This document shows, one piece after another, positions 35,335 to 44,966 of a stretch of 64,000 nt of DNA (the first letter of the stretch is position 1; every line of letters begins with the position of its first letter). The notes under the pieces are model-generated. The model did no database searches. It saw nothing but the letters and a program-made list of their open reading frames with translations, and was not told where the DNA came from. Origin of the DNA: Marinirhabdus sp963793275. Lineage in GTDB: Bacteria; Bacteroidota; Bacteroidia; Flavobacteriales; Flavobacteriaceae. Both the position numbers and the translations under genes were made by a program. The stretch is from assembly GCA_963793275.1 (NCBI GenBank), contig CAWBZL010000002.1, positions 62,001 through 126,000 on the forward strand, written 5' to 3'.

Positions 35335-35351
35335 CCTTACAATCTTGTAGG
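35335..35351. promoter_or_regulatory. Inverted repeat over the feoA promoter
   Basis: CCTTACAA-TC-TTGTAGG is symmetrical except for one extra T. It overlaps the TTG element of the feoA promoter, where a repressor such as an iron-responsive Fur or DtxR-type protein would act. Regulator unknown. Confidence 0.35.
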
Positions 35352-35375
35352 ACAATAACAAAACCCTTATTTTTG
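35345..35375 (+). promoter_or_regulatory. Promoter of the feo operon
   Basis: TTG (35345-35347), 20 bases, TATTTTTG (35368-35375). This is a full match to TTG-N(17-23)-TAnnTTTG. Transcription would start near 35382, about 24 bases before the feoA ATG. Confidence 0.6.
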
Positions 35376-35405
35376 CCTTGTTTAAAATCAGTCTAAATAA
35401 AGATT

Positions 35406-35630
35406 ATGCTTACAATCGCCCATTTAAAGCGAGGTCAACGCGCCATTATCAAGTCTTTTGAGGTGGAAGACGTGCCTTTAAAGCTTTTGGAAATGGGCTG
35501 TTTACCAGGTAACGAAGTCATGGTTGTACAGCAGGCACCTTTTAGAGATCCGTTATATTTAAACATTAATGGCAGTCACTTAGCAATACGGAAAGAAACC
35601 GCTGCTCTTATTGAAATTGAACTTCTGTAA
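35406..35630 (+). CDS. feoA: Ferrous iron transport protein A
   Basis: 74 residues, a cytoplasmic SH3-like protein that modulates FeoB. Typical elements: LKRGQRAIIKSF, LLEMGCLPGNEV and PLYLNINGSHLAIRKETA. It is three bases upstream of feoB in a three-gene feo operon. Confidence 0.93.
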   Translation: MLTIAHLKRGQRAIIKSFEVEDVPLKLLEMGCLPGNEVMVVQQAPFRDPLYLNINGSHLAIRKETAALIEIELL

Positions 35631-35633
35631 TAT

Positions 35634-37733
35634 ATGGCCAGGCAGATAAATGTAGCACTTATTGGAAACCCAAATACTGGGAAAACTTCGGTTTTTAATC
35701 GGTTAACGGGTTTAAATCAGCAAGTAGGGAATTATCCAGGTATTACTGTTGAAAAAAAACAAGGTATTTGTAAGCTGGATCGTGGTTTAAAAGCGCATAT
35801 TATTGACCTTCCCGGAACATATAGTTTAAATGCTTCTTCGCTGGACGAAAGTGTTGTTATAGAACTTCTACTTAACAAAAACGATAAAGACTTTCCAGAT
35901 GTTGCCATTGTTGTGGCAGATGTTGAGAACCTAAAAAGAAATTTACTACTCTTCACCCAGATTAAGGACCTGGGCATCCCTGCAATTCTCGCAATAAATA
36001 TGGCAGACAGGATGAAGCGAAAAGCAATTTCTATAGATATTGAAGCGCTGGAAACTAGTTTAGAGACAAAGATCGTACTGGTAAGTTCCAGGAAAAACAC
36101 GGGGTTCGAAACGTTAAAAGAATTAATAATCAATCATAATACACTCTCTACAAAGCCGTGTGTAAACGCATCCAATATTGCCCCCGAGTATTTTGAAAGA
36201 TTGAAAAAAGTATTTCCAAATCAGGATTTATATAAACTTTGGTTGGTAATTACCCAAGATGTAAATTTCGGAAAGTTGGAGCGTGGCGAAATAAAGGGAA
36301 TTGCAACATTTAAGACCGAAAGTAGAAGTAACCTAAAACGTCTTCAGCAAAAAGAAACCATTGCGCGCTATCAATTTATTAACGGCGTTTTGAAGGAAAC
36401 CTTAACTATAGATACAGCAAACGCGAAAGATTTCCGAAGCAGATTAGACCGCATACTCACACACAAAGTATGGGGGTATGCTATTTTCTTCGGAATTTTA
36501 ATGTTGATATTTCAGGTTATTTTTGACTGGAGTAGCTACCCAATGGATTTTATAGATACCTCTTTCGCTTCTTTAAGTGAATGGGTAAAAAACACGCTTC
36601 CGCCGGGCGATTTCACCAATTTACTGGCCGAAGGTATCATCTCTGGACTTGGCGGTATTATAATTTTTATTCCTCAGATCGCCTTCCTGTTTCTCTTTAT
36701 CGCTATCCTGGAAGAAAGTGGGTATATGAGCCGTGTGGTGTTTTTGATGGACCGGATTATGCGACGTTTCGGATTAAGCGGAAAGAGTGTAGTGCCGCTA
36801 GTTTCAGGGACTGCCTGTGCCATTCCCGCCATCATGGCCACCCGTAACATTGAAAGTTGGAAGGAGCGATTAATTACTATTCTGGTAACACCATTTACAA
36901 CCTGCTCGGCAAGATTACCGGTGTATCTTATTATTATCGCTTTGGTGATCCCGGACCAACGGGTGTTCGGAATTTTCAGTTTACAGGGGCTTACTTTAAT
37001 GTTTTTATACCTGCTTGGTTTTGGAGCAGCGATCTTTTCGGCATGGTTGCTTAACAAATTTTTGAATATAAAAAGCAAAACATTTTTTGTAGTTGAAATG
37101 CCCAATTACAAAGTTCCTATGGCAAAAAACGTAGCCATAACGGTGATCGAAAAAACCAAATCGTTTGTTCTGGGAGCGGGTAAAATTATTTTGGCTATTT
37201 CTATTATTTTATGGGTATTGGCCAGTTATGGTCCTGGAGATTTTAACAATGCTGCAGAAATCGTTACAGAAGAAAATAGTGTTAACGACCTTACAGAGGA
37301 AGATTTAGAAACTAAAATCGCCGCCTTTAAATTGGAGAAAAGTTACATTGGTATCATGGGAAAAGCTATTGAACCTGCCGTAGCACCTTTGGGATATGAT
37401 TGGAAAATAGGAATTGCAATTGTAAGTTCTTTTGCCGCACGGGAAGTATTTGTGGGAACGTTGGCAACCATTTATAGCGTGGGAAGTGAAGAGGAGGAAA
37501 CCATAAAAAACAGAATGGCTGCCGAAGTAAATCCCATATTAGGAACTCCAAGGTTTAATTTTGCCAGTGGCGTTTCACTCTTGTTATTTTACGCGTTTGC
37601 CATGCAATGTATGAGCACGCTGGCCGTTGTAAAGCGAGAGACCAACAGCTGGAAATGGCCTATGTGGCAGTTAATAGTCATGAGTGCTATTGCTTATGTA
37701 GTAGCGTTGGGAGCGTATCAATTTTTAAAATAA
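35634..37733 (+). CDS. feoB: Ferrous iron transport protein B
   Basis: 699 residues. The N-terminal G domain has GNPNTGKTS (G1, about 11-19), DLPGTYSL (G3) and NMAD (G4), followed by a GDI-like helical region, then the membrane part (about 280-699) with two Gate motifs (SGTACAIPAIM; ITILVTPFTTCSARLPVY) that hold the conserved Cys residues of the pore. Imports Fe2+ across the inner membrane. The start used is the ATG three bases after feoA. Confidence 0.96.
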   Translation: MARQINVALIGNPNTGKTSVFNRLTGLNQQVGNYPGITVEKKQGICKLDRGLKAHIIDLPGTYSLNASSLDESVVIELLLNKNDKDFPDVAIVVADVENLKRNLLLFTQIKDLGIPAILAINMADRMKRKAISIDIEALETSLETKIVLVSSRKNTGFETLKELIINHNTLSTKPCVNASNIAPEYFERLKKVFPNQDLYKLWLVITQDVNFGKLERGEIKGIATFKTESRSNLKRLQQKETIARYQFINGVLKETLTIDTANAKDFRSRLDRILTHKVWGYAIFFGILMLIFQVIFDWSSYPMDFIDTSFASLSEWVKNTLPPGDFTNLLAEGIISGLGGIIIFIPQIAFLFLFIAILEESGYMSRVVFLMDRIMRRFGLSGKSVVPLVSGTACAIPAIMATRNIESWKERLITILVTPFTTCSARLPVYLIIIALVIPDQRVFGIFSLQGLTLMFLYLLGFGAAIFSAWLLNKFLNIKSKTFFVVEMPNYKVPMAKNVAITVIEKTKSFVLGAGKIILAISIILWVLASYGPGDFNNAAEIVTEENSVNDLTEEDLETKIAAFKLEKSYIGIMGKAIEPAVAPLGYDWKIGIAIVSSFAAREVFVGTLATIYSVGSEEEETIKNRMAAEVNPILGTPRFNFASGVSLLLFYAFAMQCMSTLAVVKRETNSWKWPMWQLIVMSAIAYVVALGAYQFLK

Positions 37734-37742
37734 CTTTATAGT

Positions 37743-37901
37743 ATGCAACTTATTTTAGTCATTATAACATTCATCATCGCTTTAGGCTATGTCATCAAAA
37801 AGTTTGTGTGGACGCCAGTTTTTGAATCCCGTAATACTTCCTCCAGTATGTTGGATGGTAACAAAACAAAATGTGGGAAAAATGACTGTGGTTGTCATTA
37901 A
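37743..37901 (+). CDS. FeoB-associated Cys-rich small membrane protein
   Basis: 52 residues. One membrane helix (about 3-19, LILVIITFIIALGYVI) and a C-terminal Cys cluster C44-GKNDC49-GC51-H. The layout matches the FeoB-associated Cys-rich membrane protein family, which takes the place of FeoC in many Bacteroidota and Firmicutes. It starts nine bases after the feoB stop, so it is co-transcribed. Confidence 0.8.
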   Translation: MQLILVIITFIIALGYVIKKFVWTPVFESRNTSSSMLDGNKTKCGKNDCGCH

Positions 37902-38047
37902 ATTGACACAAAACAAATCCTTAGGGATCTGATTTTTAGCAACAAGAGCAACCCCATTTTTTTTATCAGTATTAAACTTTATTCTTATTTCGTAGGTATA
38001 CCTGAAAGTGGTTATATTGTCACACGTAAAACCCTTAATTATTACTT

Positions 38048-39694
38048 ATGAAATTGCAATGTACCCTTCTACTTATTTTTTGTTTTCAAATTACCTTATT
38101 TGCCCAGCTGAGCGTTGGCGATGTCTCTATGAACTTTGGCTCCGAAATTACTGCCGAAGATGGTGAGATCGTTCACATTGCAGGAGAAAGCGACGGTATA
38201 ACGTATGCTCTGGCTAAAAAAAAGAAAAATTATTTTATTCAAACCTTCAAAGTTGCCAATCAGGATTTTATTACCGATAAAGAAATTGATCTCGAAAAAA
38301 TTGGCAACAGCAAAGTAACGCTAGAAGATTTTGCTGTTGTTAATGGCTCGGCATATGTGTTTGCTTCGTATTATGATAAATCCAACAAGCAACAAAAATT
38401 CGTAGCATATTCGGTATCTCAGGATCTTACATTAGGTGCTCCAAAAACAGTTTTAACAGCTAAGGTTGAAAAGAGAAATCAGCCCGGAGGTTTTATTTTC
38501 AAGCCATCTTATAATGATGAGCACTATATAGTTACCTACATAAACTTCTATGATAAAGAAGAAAAAATGACCTATGAGTTTACACTTTTGGATGGAAATT
38601 TAAATAGTATAAAAGATGATAAAGTAGCCTTGCAATTTGAAGACAGAAAGGATTTGTATTTCAGTTTAGATGATATAACCGTAAATAGAAAAGGTGACAT
38701 TTTTATAGTTGTAAGCGATAGTTATAGAGATAAAAAGAAAAAAACCACATTTACCAATCTTGAATTGCACGCATACTACGCTGCCAATAATCACCAAAAA
38801 GAAGTGTTAAGTGTAGATTTCAAAGGAAAAAAAGTAGTGAACTGTAATGCTATGTATACCAATGATGGCAGGTTACAATTGCTTGGGTTTTATTCAGATT
38901 TACGCAAAAGCGGAAGATCAGATTGGCGTATAGAGGGAATCTTTAATGTAACTGTAAACACCACCAACAATAGTGTTTCTAAAGAAGTTTTTAATGAATT
39001 TACGTTTGAAACCAAAGAAAAACTTATTGGGGAAAGAAGAGCCAAAAAAGGTAAGGATCTTTCTCCCAATTACCGAAACACCCATTTTATTGAAAGAGAT
39101 AATGGAGGTGTAATAGTACTTTCTGAATATTATTTAACCGTTGTAGGAAGAAGCTCAGGCATTGGCCCATTAGCCTTTACCCCGATTACGTATATTACAA
39201 ACGAGATTATCGTTACCGCTTTAGATGCCGAAGGAAACCTGGACTGGAGTAATGTAGTTCCAAAAGAGCAACAGGTAACTGTTACTCAGTTTTCTATCGG
39301 TTTTCTTGGGTTTGCCAGCAGTGGTAACTTTGCAGTTGGAGCAGGAGCATTTTTCCCCATCGCTATTTTAGGAGAAGGGCCGGAATACCTTAGTTCTATA
39401 CCAATGTATGATAATGGTAAATTAAGTCTCCTGATAAACGACGACCCAAAAAACATAGGAATTACAGACATAGACGATGTAAAAAAAGTACGAAATGTAA
39501 AAAAAATGATCCCGGTGCTTTTTGAATTTAATGACGCTACCGGCGATATGACACGCAAAGACCCAGAAGAATTTGAGAAAAAGCAATTAGTGGTTCGTCC
39601 CTATGTAAACTATAGGGTTGGGCAAAAAGAATATTTAATTTATGCCAGTAATAAGGAAGGAAAGCGCCTTGGGCTTTTAAGTGTAGAAAACTAA
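38048..39694 (+). CDS. Unknown secreted protein
   Basis: 548 residues with a signal peptide (MKLQCTLLLIFCFQITLFAQ). The mature protein is rich in beta strands, with alternating aromatic and hydrophobic residues and repeated short units of the form FAVVNGSAYVFAS / ITVNRKGDIFIVVS, as in beta-propellers. It lacks a T9SS sorting domain and a lipobox, so it is probably periplasmic. I do not recognise the family; similar proteins seem restricted to Bacteroidota. It has its own terminator. Confidence 0.8.
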   Translation: MKLQCTLLLIFCFQITLFAQLSVGDVSMNFGSEITAEDGEIVHIAGESDGITYALAKKKKNYFIQTFKVANQDFITDKEIDLEKIGNSKVTLEDFAVVNGSAYVFASYYDKSNKQQKFVAYSVSQDLTLGAPKTVLTAKVEKRNQPGGFIFKPSYNDEHYIVTYINFYDKEEKMTYEFTLLDGNLNSIKDDKVALQFEDRKDLYFSLDDITVNRKGDIFIVVSDSYRDKKKKTTFTNLELHAYYAANNHQKEVLSVDFKGKKVVNCNAMYTNDGRLQLLGFYSDLRKSGRSDWRIEGIFNVTVNTTNNSVSKEVFNEFTFETKEKLIGERRAKKGKDLSPNYRNTHFIERDNGGVIVLSEYYLTVVGRSSGIGPLAFTPITYITNEIIVTALDAEGNLDWSNVVPKEQQVTVTQFSIGFLGFASSGNFAVGAGAFFPIAILGEGPEYLSSIPMYDNGKLSLLINDDPKNIGITDIDDVKKVRNVKKMIPVLFEFNDATGDMTRKDPEEFEKKQLVVRPYVNYRVGQKEYLIYASNKEGKRLGLLSVEN

Positions 39695-39711
39695 AAAAAT
39701 AACGCTATCTA

Positions 39712-39739
39712 AAAACCCGATTCATTTGAATCGGGTTTT
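39712..39739 (+). terminator. Rho-independent terminator, bidirectional
   Basis: A perfect 12-bp stem AAAACCCGATTC / GAATCGGGTTTT with loop ATTT. T and A runs on the two sides let it end both the secreted-protein gene and the leftward genes that follow. Confidence 0.85.
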
Positions 39740-39827
39740 ATATTTTATAAAACAATTAAAATCAAATATTAAAAAAAATTAGGCACAGCGAATCTCAAAA
39801 AACAAATTCCAATTCCATAGGAAGTTC

Positions 39828-40040
39828 TTACACACTCCAATAAACAATAAGCACTAAAGTACCTGCTAAAATGCCAATCGTTGCTATAGAGAAAGTTTCT
39901 GGTTTCCATTTATCACGGTAGCAGCTTTTTAGGCTAACATACAACAACACGGGTACTAAAATTATAAATGGGATAGTTAGTAACTCAACCAGAAAGTTGA
40001 ACAATACAATTTCAATTTTATAAATCCATAAAAGTTTCAC
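39828..40040 (-). CDS. Small membrane protein, unknown; true start probably upstream
   Basis: 70 residues from the GTG at 40040, with two membrane helices (about 17-38 and 49-68) around a basic loop (KSCYRDKWKPETF). The frame stays open upstream to 40112 and there encodes another likely helix (KKARLILSIVALLYFIGVKL) but no ATG, GTG or TTG. An ATA at 40092-40094 sits exactly where MKKARL would begin. Either a rare ATA start is used or one base is wrong. With it the protein has 88 residues and three helices. It lies downstream of the metalloprotease gene on the same strand. Confidence 0.55.
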   Translation of the reverse strand: MKLLWIYKIEIVLFNFLVELLTIPFIILVPVLLYVSLKSCYRDKWKPETFSIATIGILAGTLVLIVYWSV

Positions 40041-40114
40041 TCCTATAAAATATAAGAGTGCAACTATGCTTAGTATTAATCGTGCTTTCTTTATAGAATT
40101 TTGACTTAAAACGG

Positions 40115-42598
40115 TTACTTTTCAGGATATAAAATTTGCTCAATCCTGGCAATAGCATCTTCGTAGTGATATTTTGTTATGGTGTTTACACCACGATTTT
40201 TTGCTGTTTTTAATTGTTTTTGCAGCGTTACCAATTCTCCGCGTACTAGTGGACGCACATCACTTGTGTTCACATCAAACGTTAATGTTCCTTCAAAACC
40301 AATTCGCCCTCTTCGTGAATCAGGTCCTTTATCTGTCATTAAATATTCCATTCTATCCAGATAAGAACGTTGTAGGTTTCTTCGGTAAATATCTACACTT
40401 GTTCCTTGTCTTGCTTCACTCCATAAACCCGTGCGCAGCTCCTGCAACATATCCAGTGCCGAATAATAGTCGGTTTGGGTAGTTTCAGCATCAATTAAAC
40501 GGCCTAACCTGTCAAAACTCAATAAACTATTTAAGTGTCGGGTTTGCAAACGACGCATACGTTCAAAATACCCCGCGTGATCTATATTTTGCAATATTGC
40601 CGGATCCAGTAACCAATCTGGAGTGGTAAATGCGTTGTCCTGCAACCATTGCATAGATTGCTGCTGTTCGGTTTTGTTTAAATGTGTGTAAATAGTTCCA
40701 CCCTGTTTTGGAGTTTTAATATTCTCATAAATACCACCCACATTAGTAACTACGTGCCCAACATAACGGCTCCACACTCCAAGCATTTCTCCGTATAATT
40801 CTTCAAGATCGTTGTAGTTGTTGGTGCGATCGCTGGTCCATTTTGGCAAATTGGATGCTACATATTTTAAGTTTTTAAGTCCGTAATCGCTTGCTTTCAT
40901 CGGGTTATCGCCAATGCCTTCGGTTTGGGATTGTGGGTCGAAACGACTTCCTTGCCTTCCAAATTTGTAGATAGGATTATCGCCCTTTTCTTCGATCCAT
41001 TTGTCTAACGTAGCTTTTTCCGCTTCCGGAAAATTAGCGGTTGGAATTACACGATACCCCCAATTGGTTGCATAATGATCGTACGGCCCCATTTGCCGTA
41101 TAAATCTGATGTTTTTATCACCGGGTTGAGCAATATAATTGTAACGCGCATAATCCATTAAACTGGCTGCAATTCCATTTTTCTGAGTGAAATCTCCGTC
41201 TCTGTAGTCTTCAACATTATAGGCGTAACTCGCGGCCATGTTATGTGGAAAGCCTAAAGCGTGTCCTACTTCGTGCGCAATGACCATACGCATCATTTCA
41301 CCAATTTCTTCGTCGGGAGTATTCAATGTTCTGGCACTGGGATTTGCGGCACCAGTTTCCAGCATATAGCGGTTTCTATAACTTCGTAAATGATTGTGGT
41401 ACCAGATAATATCACTTTCAATAATTTCGCCACTTCTGGGGTCGCTAACACTTGGTCCTACCGCATTTCTTGTGGTACTTGCCACATAACGCACCACAGA
41501 ATACCGAATATCTTCCGGGCTAAACTCCGGATCTTCCTCAACTGTAGGTGCGTCTTTGGCAATAATGGCATTTTTGAACCCGGCTGTTTCAAAAGGTTTT
41601 TGCCAGTCTTCTATGCCCTGCTTTATGTATTCCTGAAGATTCTCCGGCGTTCCGGGATCCAGATAATATACAATTGGTTTTACCGGTTCTACCAATTCAC
41701 CTCTTGCGTACGCGGCAGGATCTTTAGGTTCCAATCTCCAACGGCGGATATACGTTTTCTCATCTGCTTTTAATTCGTCACTTCCAAAATCGTACTGGCT
41801 TACGGTAAAAAACCCAACCCTTGGATCGAATAACCTTGGTTGCATAGGTTCTTCAGGCAAGAGAATCATAGATTGATTCATTTGTAAGCTAATGCTCTCT
41901 GTAGCCGAGTTCGAAGGAGGTTCGGAAGCGTCGTACGTCATATCCTGTTTTACTTCAATGTTGAGAGGAAAGCTTTTTACGCTATTGATAAAGCTTCGGT
42001 CGGCATCCAGCTTTTTTACTTTGTATTGTTTCCGAAGTCTTGCTCCCAAACCACTAATGGCTTTTACATCTTCCTTAAAAAACTTCGTTACGTCTATCAC
42101 CACGGCGGTACTGTCTGTGCTAATGGCCTCCACATCGAACGCGTATAGAACAGGTTCGTAATTATTTACCGCAACCGATTTACTGATGGCTTTGGTACTA
42201 TCCGCAATGTTAGTATAACTCTTAACTTTCAGTAAAACTTTGTCCTCAAAACGTTCCCAGTGAACCACCTGCTCGTTGGTTTTGGAACCTGCATTTACGT
42301 AGCCACCGCCTAAACCAGTTGGAAGCTGCGCAATACGGCTCACCCAAAGCATATCTTTTTTGTAGAGCTTGGTAGGGATTTCGTAGTAAAATTTATCTTC
42401 AACACGATGCACCACGAAAAGACCACTATCACTTATAGCTTCTTTTGTGATGACCTTGTCGTAGGGTTTTAATCCGTCTTTCTTGTCTTTTTTATTGGCA
42501 GATGCTTCAGCCGTTTCGGGTGTTTTTTTCTTATTACTGAACGTTCCGCAAGAAATTATAAGGGCAGAAAATAATAGGAGTGCTAAAAGCTTTTTCAT
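40115..42598 (-). CDS. Large zinc-dependent metalloprotease lipoprotein (DUF4953/DUF5117 family)
   Basis: 827 residues from the start at 42598, which gives a lipoprotein signal (MKKLLALLLFSALIISC); the frame reaches 42634 but the upstream part has no signal. The zinc site AHEVGHALGFPH (HExxHxxGxxH, about residues 441-452) is of the metzincin type. Family features include the N-terminal DUF5117/5118 part (about 50-300, with WVSRIAQLP) and YYLDPGTPENLQEYIKQGIEDW before the site. It should be an outer-membrane or periplasmic peptidase. Substrate unknown. Confidence 0.9.
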   Translation of the reverse strand: MKKLLALLLFSALIISCGTFSNKKKTPETAEASANKKDKKDGLKPYDKVITKEAISDSGLFVVHRVEDKFYYEIPTKLYKKDMLWVSRIAQLPTGLGGGYVNAGSKTNEQVVHWERFEDKVLLKVKSYTNIADSTKAISKSVAVNNYEPVLYAFDVEAISTDSTAVVIDVTKFFKEDVKAISGLGARLRKQYKVKKLDADRSFINSVKSFPLNIEVKQDMTYDASEPPSNSATESISLQMNQSMILLPEEPMQPRLFDPRVGFFTVSQYDFGSDELKADEKTYIRRWRLEPKDPAAYARGELVEPVKPIVYYLDPGTPENLQEYIKQGIEDWQKPFETAGFKNAIIAKDAPTVEEDPEFSPEDIRYSVVRYVASTTRNAVGPSVSDPRSGEIIESDIIWYHNHLRSYRNRYMLETGAANPSARTLNTPDEEIGEMMRMVIAHEVGHALGFPHNMAASYAYNVEDYRDGDFTQKNGIAASLMDYARYNYIAQPGDKNIRFIRQMGPYDHYATNWGYRVIPTANFPEAEKATLDKWIEEKGDNPIYKFGRQGSRFDPQSQTEGIGDNPMKASDYGLKNLKYVASNLPKWTSDRTNNYNDLEELYGEMLGVWSRYVGHVVTNVGGIYENIKTPKQGGTIYTHLNKTEQQQSMQWLQDNAFTTPDWLLDPAILQNIDHAGYFERMRRLQTRHLNSLLSFDRLGRLIDAETTQTDYYSALDMLQELRTGLWSEARQGTSVDIYRRNLQRSYLDRMEYLMTDKGPDSRRGRIGFEGTLTFDVNTSDVRPLVRGELVTLQKQLKTAKNRGVNTITKYHYEDAIARIEQILYPEK

Positions 42599-42673
42599 CA
42601 AAATACGTTTTGCTGAACAAAATACGCATATCAACCTAAAAAACCAATGAATGCCGTAGGTTCTTTTTGGCCT

Positions 42674-43120
42674 CTATTTACTTACTTCAAGCACTAATTC
42701 GTAATTTAAATTGGTAGTGCCCGACTCTTTTGTAGGATAGGGGTTTATTGCGGTGGCAGTGATAGTTGTAGCCCCACTTTTATAGAAATTATGATTTTTA
42801 ACCTCTCCTTTTTTAAGTGCACCAAAAATTATTTCGTTTCTATCCAGAGTCCTACCATCTTCGCTGGTTTCTACCAGGATCTTCGCTCTTCCTTCCCAAA
42901 AACAGGTAGTTCCTGTTGGACAACGGGAATCTTCCAGCACCTCTCTAAAATGAACCCGTAACTCACCTACCCTAATCTCTTTTCCTAAAGCCAGAGTAAT
43001 AGTTCCTTCGTCAATCTGCGTAGAAATTTCAGTTTCGTTTGCTGAAGTAATTTCAGAAGTAGTTTTTGGCGTGCCACAGGAAGCGGCTGCGATGAAAGAG
43101 AGGATGATGAGTTTATACAT
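42674..43120 (-). CDS. Small lipoprotein of unknown function
   Basis: 148 residues. Lipoprotein signal (IILSFIAAASC, Cys15). A beta-rich domain contains VLEDSRCPTGTTCFWEGRAKI, a Cys-pair motif common to a family of small Bacteroidota lipoproteins, which probably forms a disulfide. Function unknown. It is 75 bases upstream of the metalloprotease gene on the same strand. Confidence 0.8.
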   Translation of the reverse strand: MYKLIILSFIAAASCGTPKTTSEITSANETEISTQIDEGTITLALGKEIRVGELRVHFREVLEDSRCPTGTTCFWEGRAKILVETSEDGRTLDRNEIIFGALKKGEVKNHNFYKSGATTITATAINPYPTKESGTTNLNYELVLEVSK

Positions 43121-43243
43121 GAATTTCCTTTTTTATGAATAGTAAAAATAACGGAAAATAACGTTCTTAAACGTTATAGTTTCTTTAAATAGCTAGCGCC
43201 TGAATCTCCTGTACCCTAATTTTACAATACAACAGTCCGCGTT

Positions 43244-43780
43244 ATGAAACTAATTCTCACATTTTTAATGCTATCCACGATGCCATTGTCCGAACCACAG
43301 CTTATATTCAATTTTTCTGAAACTTCAAACCTTGATGCCTGGCGCATTGTAGACGATGGCGTTATGGGTGGAAAATCTAATGGATCTTTTTCTTTAACCG
43401 AAGACGGACACGGAAATTTTTCGGGGGTTATCTCGCTTAAAAATAATGGCGGATTTTCATCTGTGCGTCACAATTTCAACGAGATTTCAGTTACTGAGGA
43501 CTCTAAAATATGCATTAAGTTGAAAGGAGATGGGAAGCAATATCAATTCAGAATAAAACACAATACGAACGATTACTACAGTTATATTTTCCCGTTTGAA
43601 ACTTCCGGAGCGTGGGAAACTATAGAGATTGAACTGAAAGATATGTATCCTTCCTTCCGTGGAAGAAAACTGGATATGCCTAATTTTTCAGAAGACAGCA
43701 TAGAAGAATTGGTTTTTTTGATAGGAAACAAGAAAGAGGAGGCATTTACGTTACTTCTTGATAACATTCAGCTAAAGTAA
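43244..43780 (+). CDS. CIA30-family protein
   Basis: 178 residues. Signal-like N-terminus (LILTFLMLSTMPLS) followed by a CIA30 / galactose-binding-like beta domain: DAWRIVDDGVMGGKSNGSF at the start, GFSSVR, and GDGKQYQFRIKHN and DMYPSFRGR later. In mitochondria CIA30 (NDUFAF1) helps build complex I; the bacterial versions are of unknown role and the signal peptide argues against complex I assembly in the cytoplasm. It is convergent with the metal transporter operon. Confidence 0.88.
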   Translation: MKLILTFLMLSTMPLSEPQLIFNFSETSNLDAWRIVDDGVMGGKSNGSFSLTEDGHGNFSGVISLKNNGGFSSVRHNFNEISVTEDSKICIKLKGDGKQYQFRIKHNTNDYYSYIFPFETSGAWETIEIELKDMYPSFRGRKLDMPNFSEDSIEELVFLIGNKKEEAFTLLLDNIQLK

Positions 43781-43805
43781 ATCGAAATTAACACCGGCCT
43801 TACTT

Positions 43806-44966
43806 CTATCCCCGGAAGAGAAAGAAATCGTCTTTCATAGGCTCAATCTTTTCGTCTTTGTTGGTGATGATATACTCCAGGGCCAGATCCGTAAACTCCT
43901 TGCCTTTTTCGGTAAGCGAAACTACATTTTTTTCAATTTCGATCATATTATTTTTTAGTGCCAAATGTACGACGGTTTTAGACCGTACTTTTTGCCAATT
44001 TATATGTTCCTGAAGGTGATTAATGTGTCTTTCTTCAACTTCGGAATGATTGTTTAAATGGAGTAGAAATGTGAGTAAAGAAACTTCGGTACGTTGTTGT
44101 TTCTGGCGGTATAAAACAGCGATGAGACCTTTCCGCGGAGCGAACAAATACACCATTAAAAATACAATTCCAAGCATAGTACTCATACTTCCCGAAATAG
44201 AAGCATCCAGCAAATGTGCCATCCAATACCCCGCTAGCGCAGAAAAAACACCAAAAAGTATAGACAATAGCAGCATTTTCTTTAGATCTGAAGTCAACAA
44301 ATACGCCGTTGCGGCGGGTGCAATCATTAACGCAACCACCAGAATAGCTCCCACCGCGTCAAACGCACCCACTACCGTTACCGAACTAACAGACATAAGT
44401 CCGTAATGCATAATAAGGGGGGAGATTCCTAATGCAGAAGACAGTCCGGCATCAAAAGTGCTTACCTTTAATTCTTTATAAAAAAGCAGAAGCAGCGCAA
44501 TACTAATGATAAGGATAGTCCCCATGATCCATAGCGATTTTGGACCTACATCTATTCCAGCCATGAGAAGTCTGTCAAAAGGTGCAAATGCCAGTTCTCC
44601 CAGTAACACTGCGTCCACATCCAGATGGACATCATTCGCATTTTTAGCAATTAAAATTACGCCAATACTGAACAACGCCGGAAAAACAAGGCCAATTGCG
44701 GTATCTTCTTTTACCATACCTGTTTTTTGAATGGCCTCTACCAAAACTACCGTAATAACGCCTGTGAGCGCAGCCAATAAAATAAGTAAGGGCGAATTGA
44801 GGTCTTGTGTAATGAAAAACCCGATCACAATTCCCGGCAGGATGGAATGACTAATAGCGTCACTAATAAGTGCCATCTTACGAAGTACTAAAAACACACC
44901 CGGAATAGCGCACGCTATAGCTACCACTACTGCAATAAGTTGTATTTCTATCTGTGGACTAGTCAT
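43806..44966 (-). CDS. Mn/Zn/Fe ABC transporter permease with C-terminal winged-helix-like extension
   Basis: 386 residues. Residues 1-275 are an ABC-3 permease with about nine membrane helices (MALISDAISHSILPGIVIGF, GAFDAVGAILVVALMIAP). Residues 285-386 are an extra soluble domain of about 100 residues (INHLQEHINWQKVRS, then KNNMIEIEKNVVSLTEKGKEF), which reads like a DtxR/MarR-type helix-turn-helix plus wing. Normal permeases of the family end near 280. Last gene of the operon; its start overlaps the previous permease by eight bases. The two permeases probably form a heterodimer. Confidence 0.9.
   Translation of the reverse strand: MTSPQIEIQLIAVVVAIACAIPGVFLVLRKMALISDAISHSILPGIVIGFFITQDLNSPLLILLAALTGVITVVLVEAIQKTGMVKEDTAIGLVFPALFSIGVILIAKNANDVHLDVDAVLLGELAFAPFDRLLMAGIDVGPKSLWIMGTILIISIALLLLFYKELKVSTFDAGLSSALGISPLIMHYGLMSVSSVTVVGAFDAVGAILVVALMIAPAATAYLLTSDLKKMLLLSILFGVFSALAGYWMAHLLDASISGSMSTMLGIVFLMVYLFAPRKGLIAVLYRQKQQRTEVSLLTFLLHLNNHSEVEERHINHLQEHINWQKVRSKTVVHLALKNNMIEIEKNVVSLTEKGKEFTDLALEYIITNKDEKIEPMKDDFFLFRG

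Noticed and set aside
36674..37105. 143-residue open frame opposite feoB
   Set aside because: Antisense to the well-conserved membrane part of feoB; no motif.
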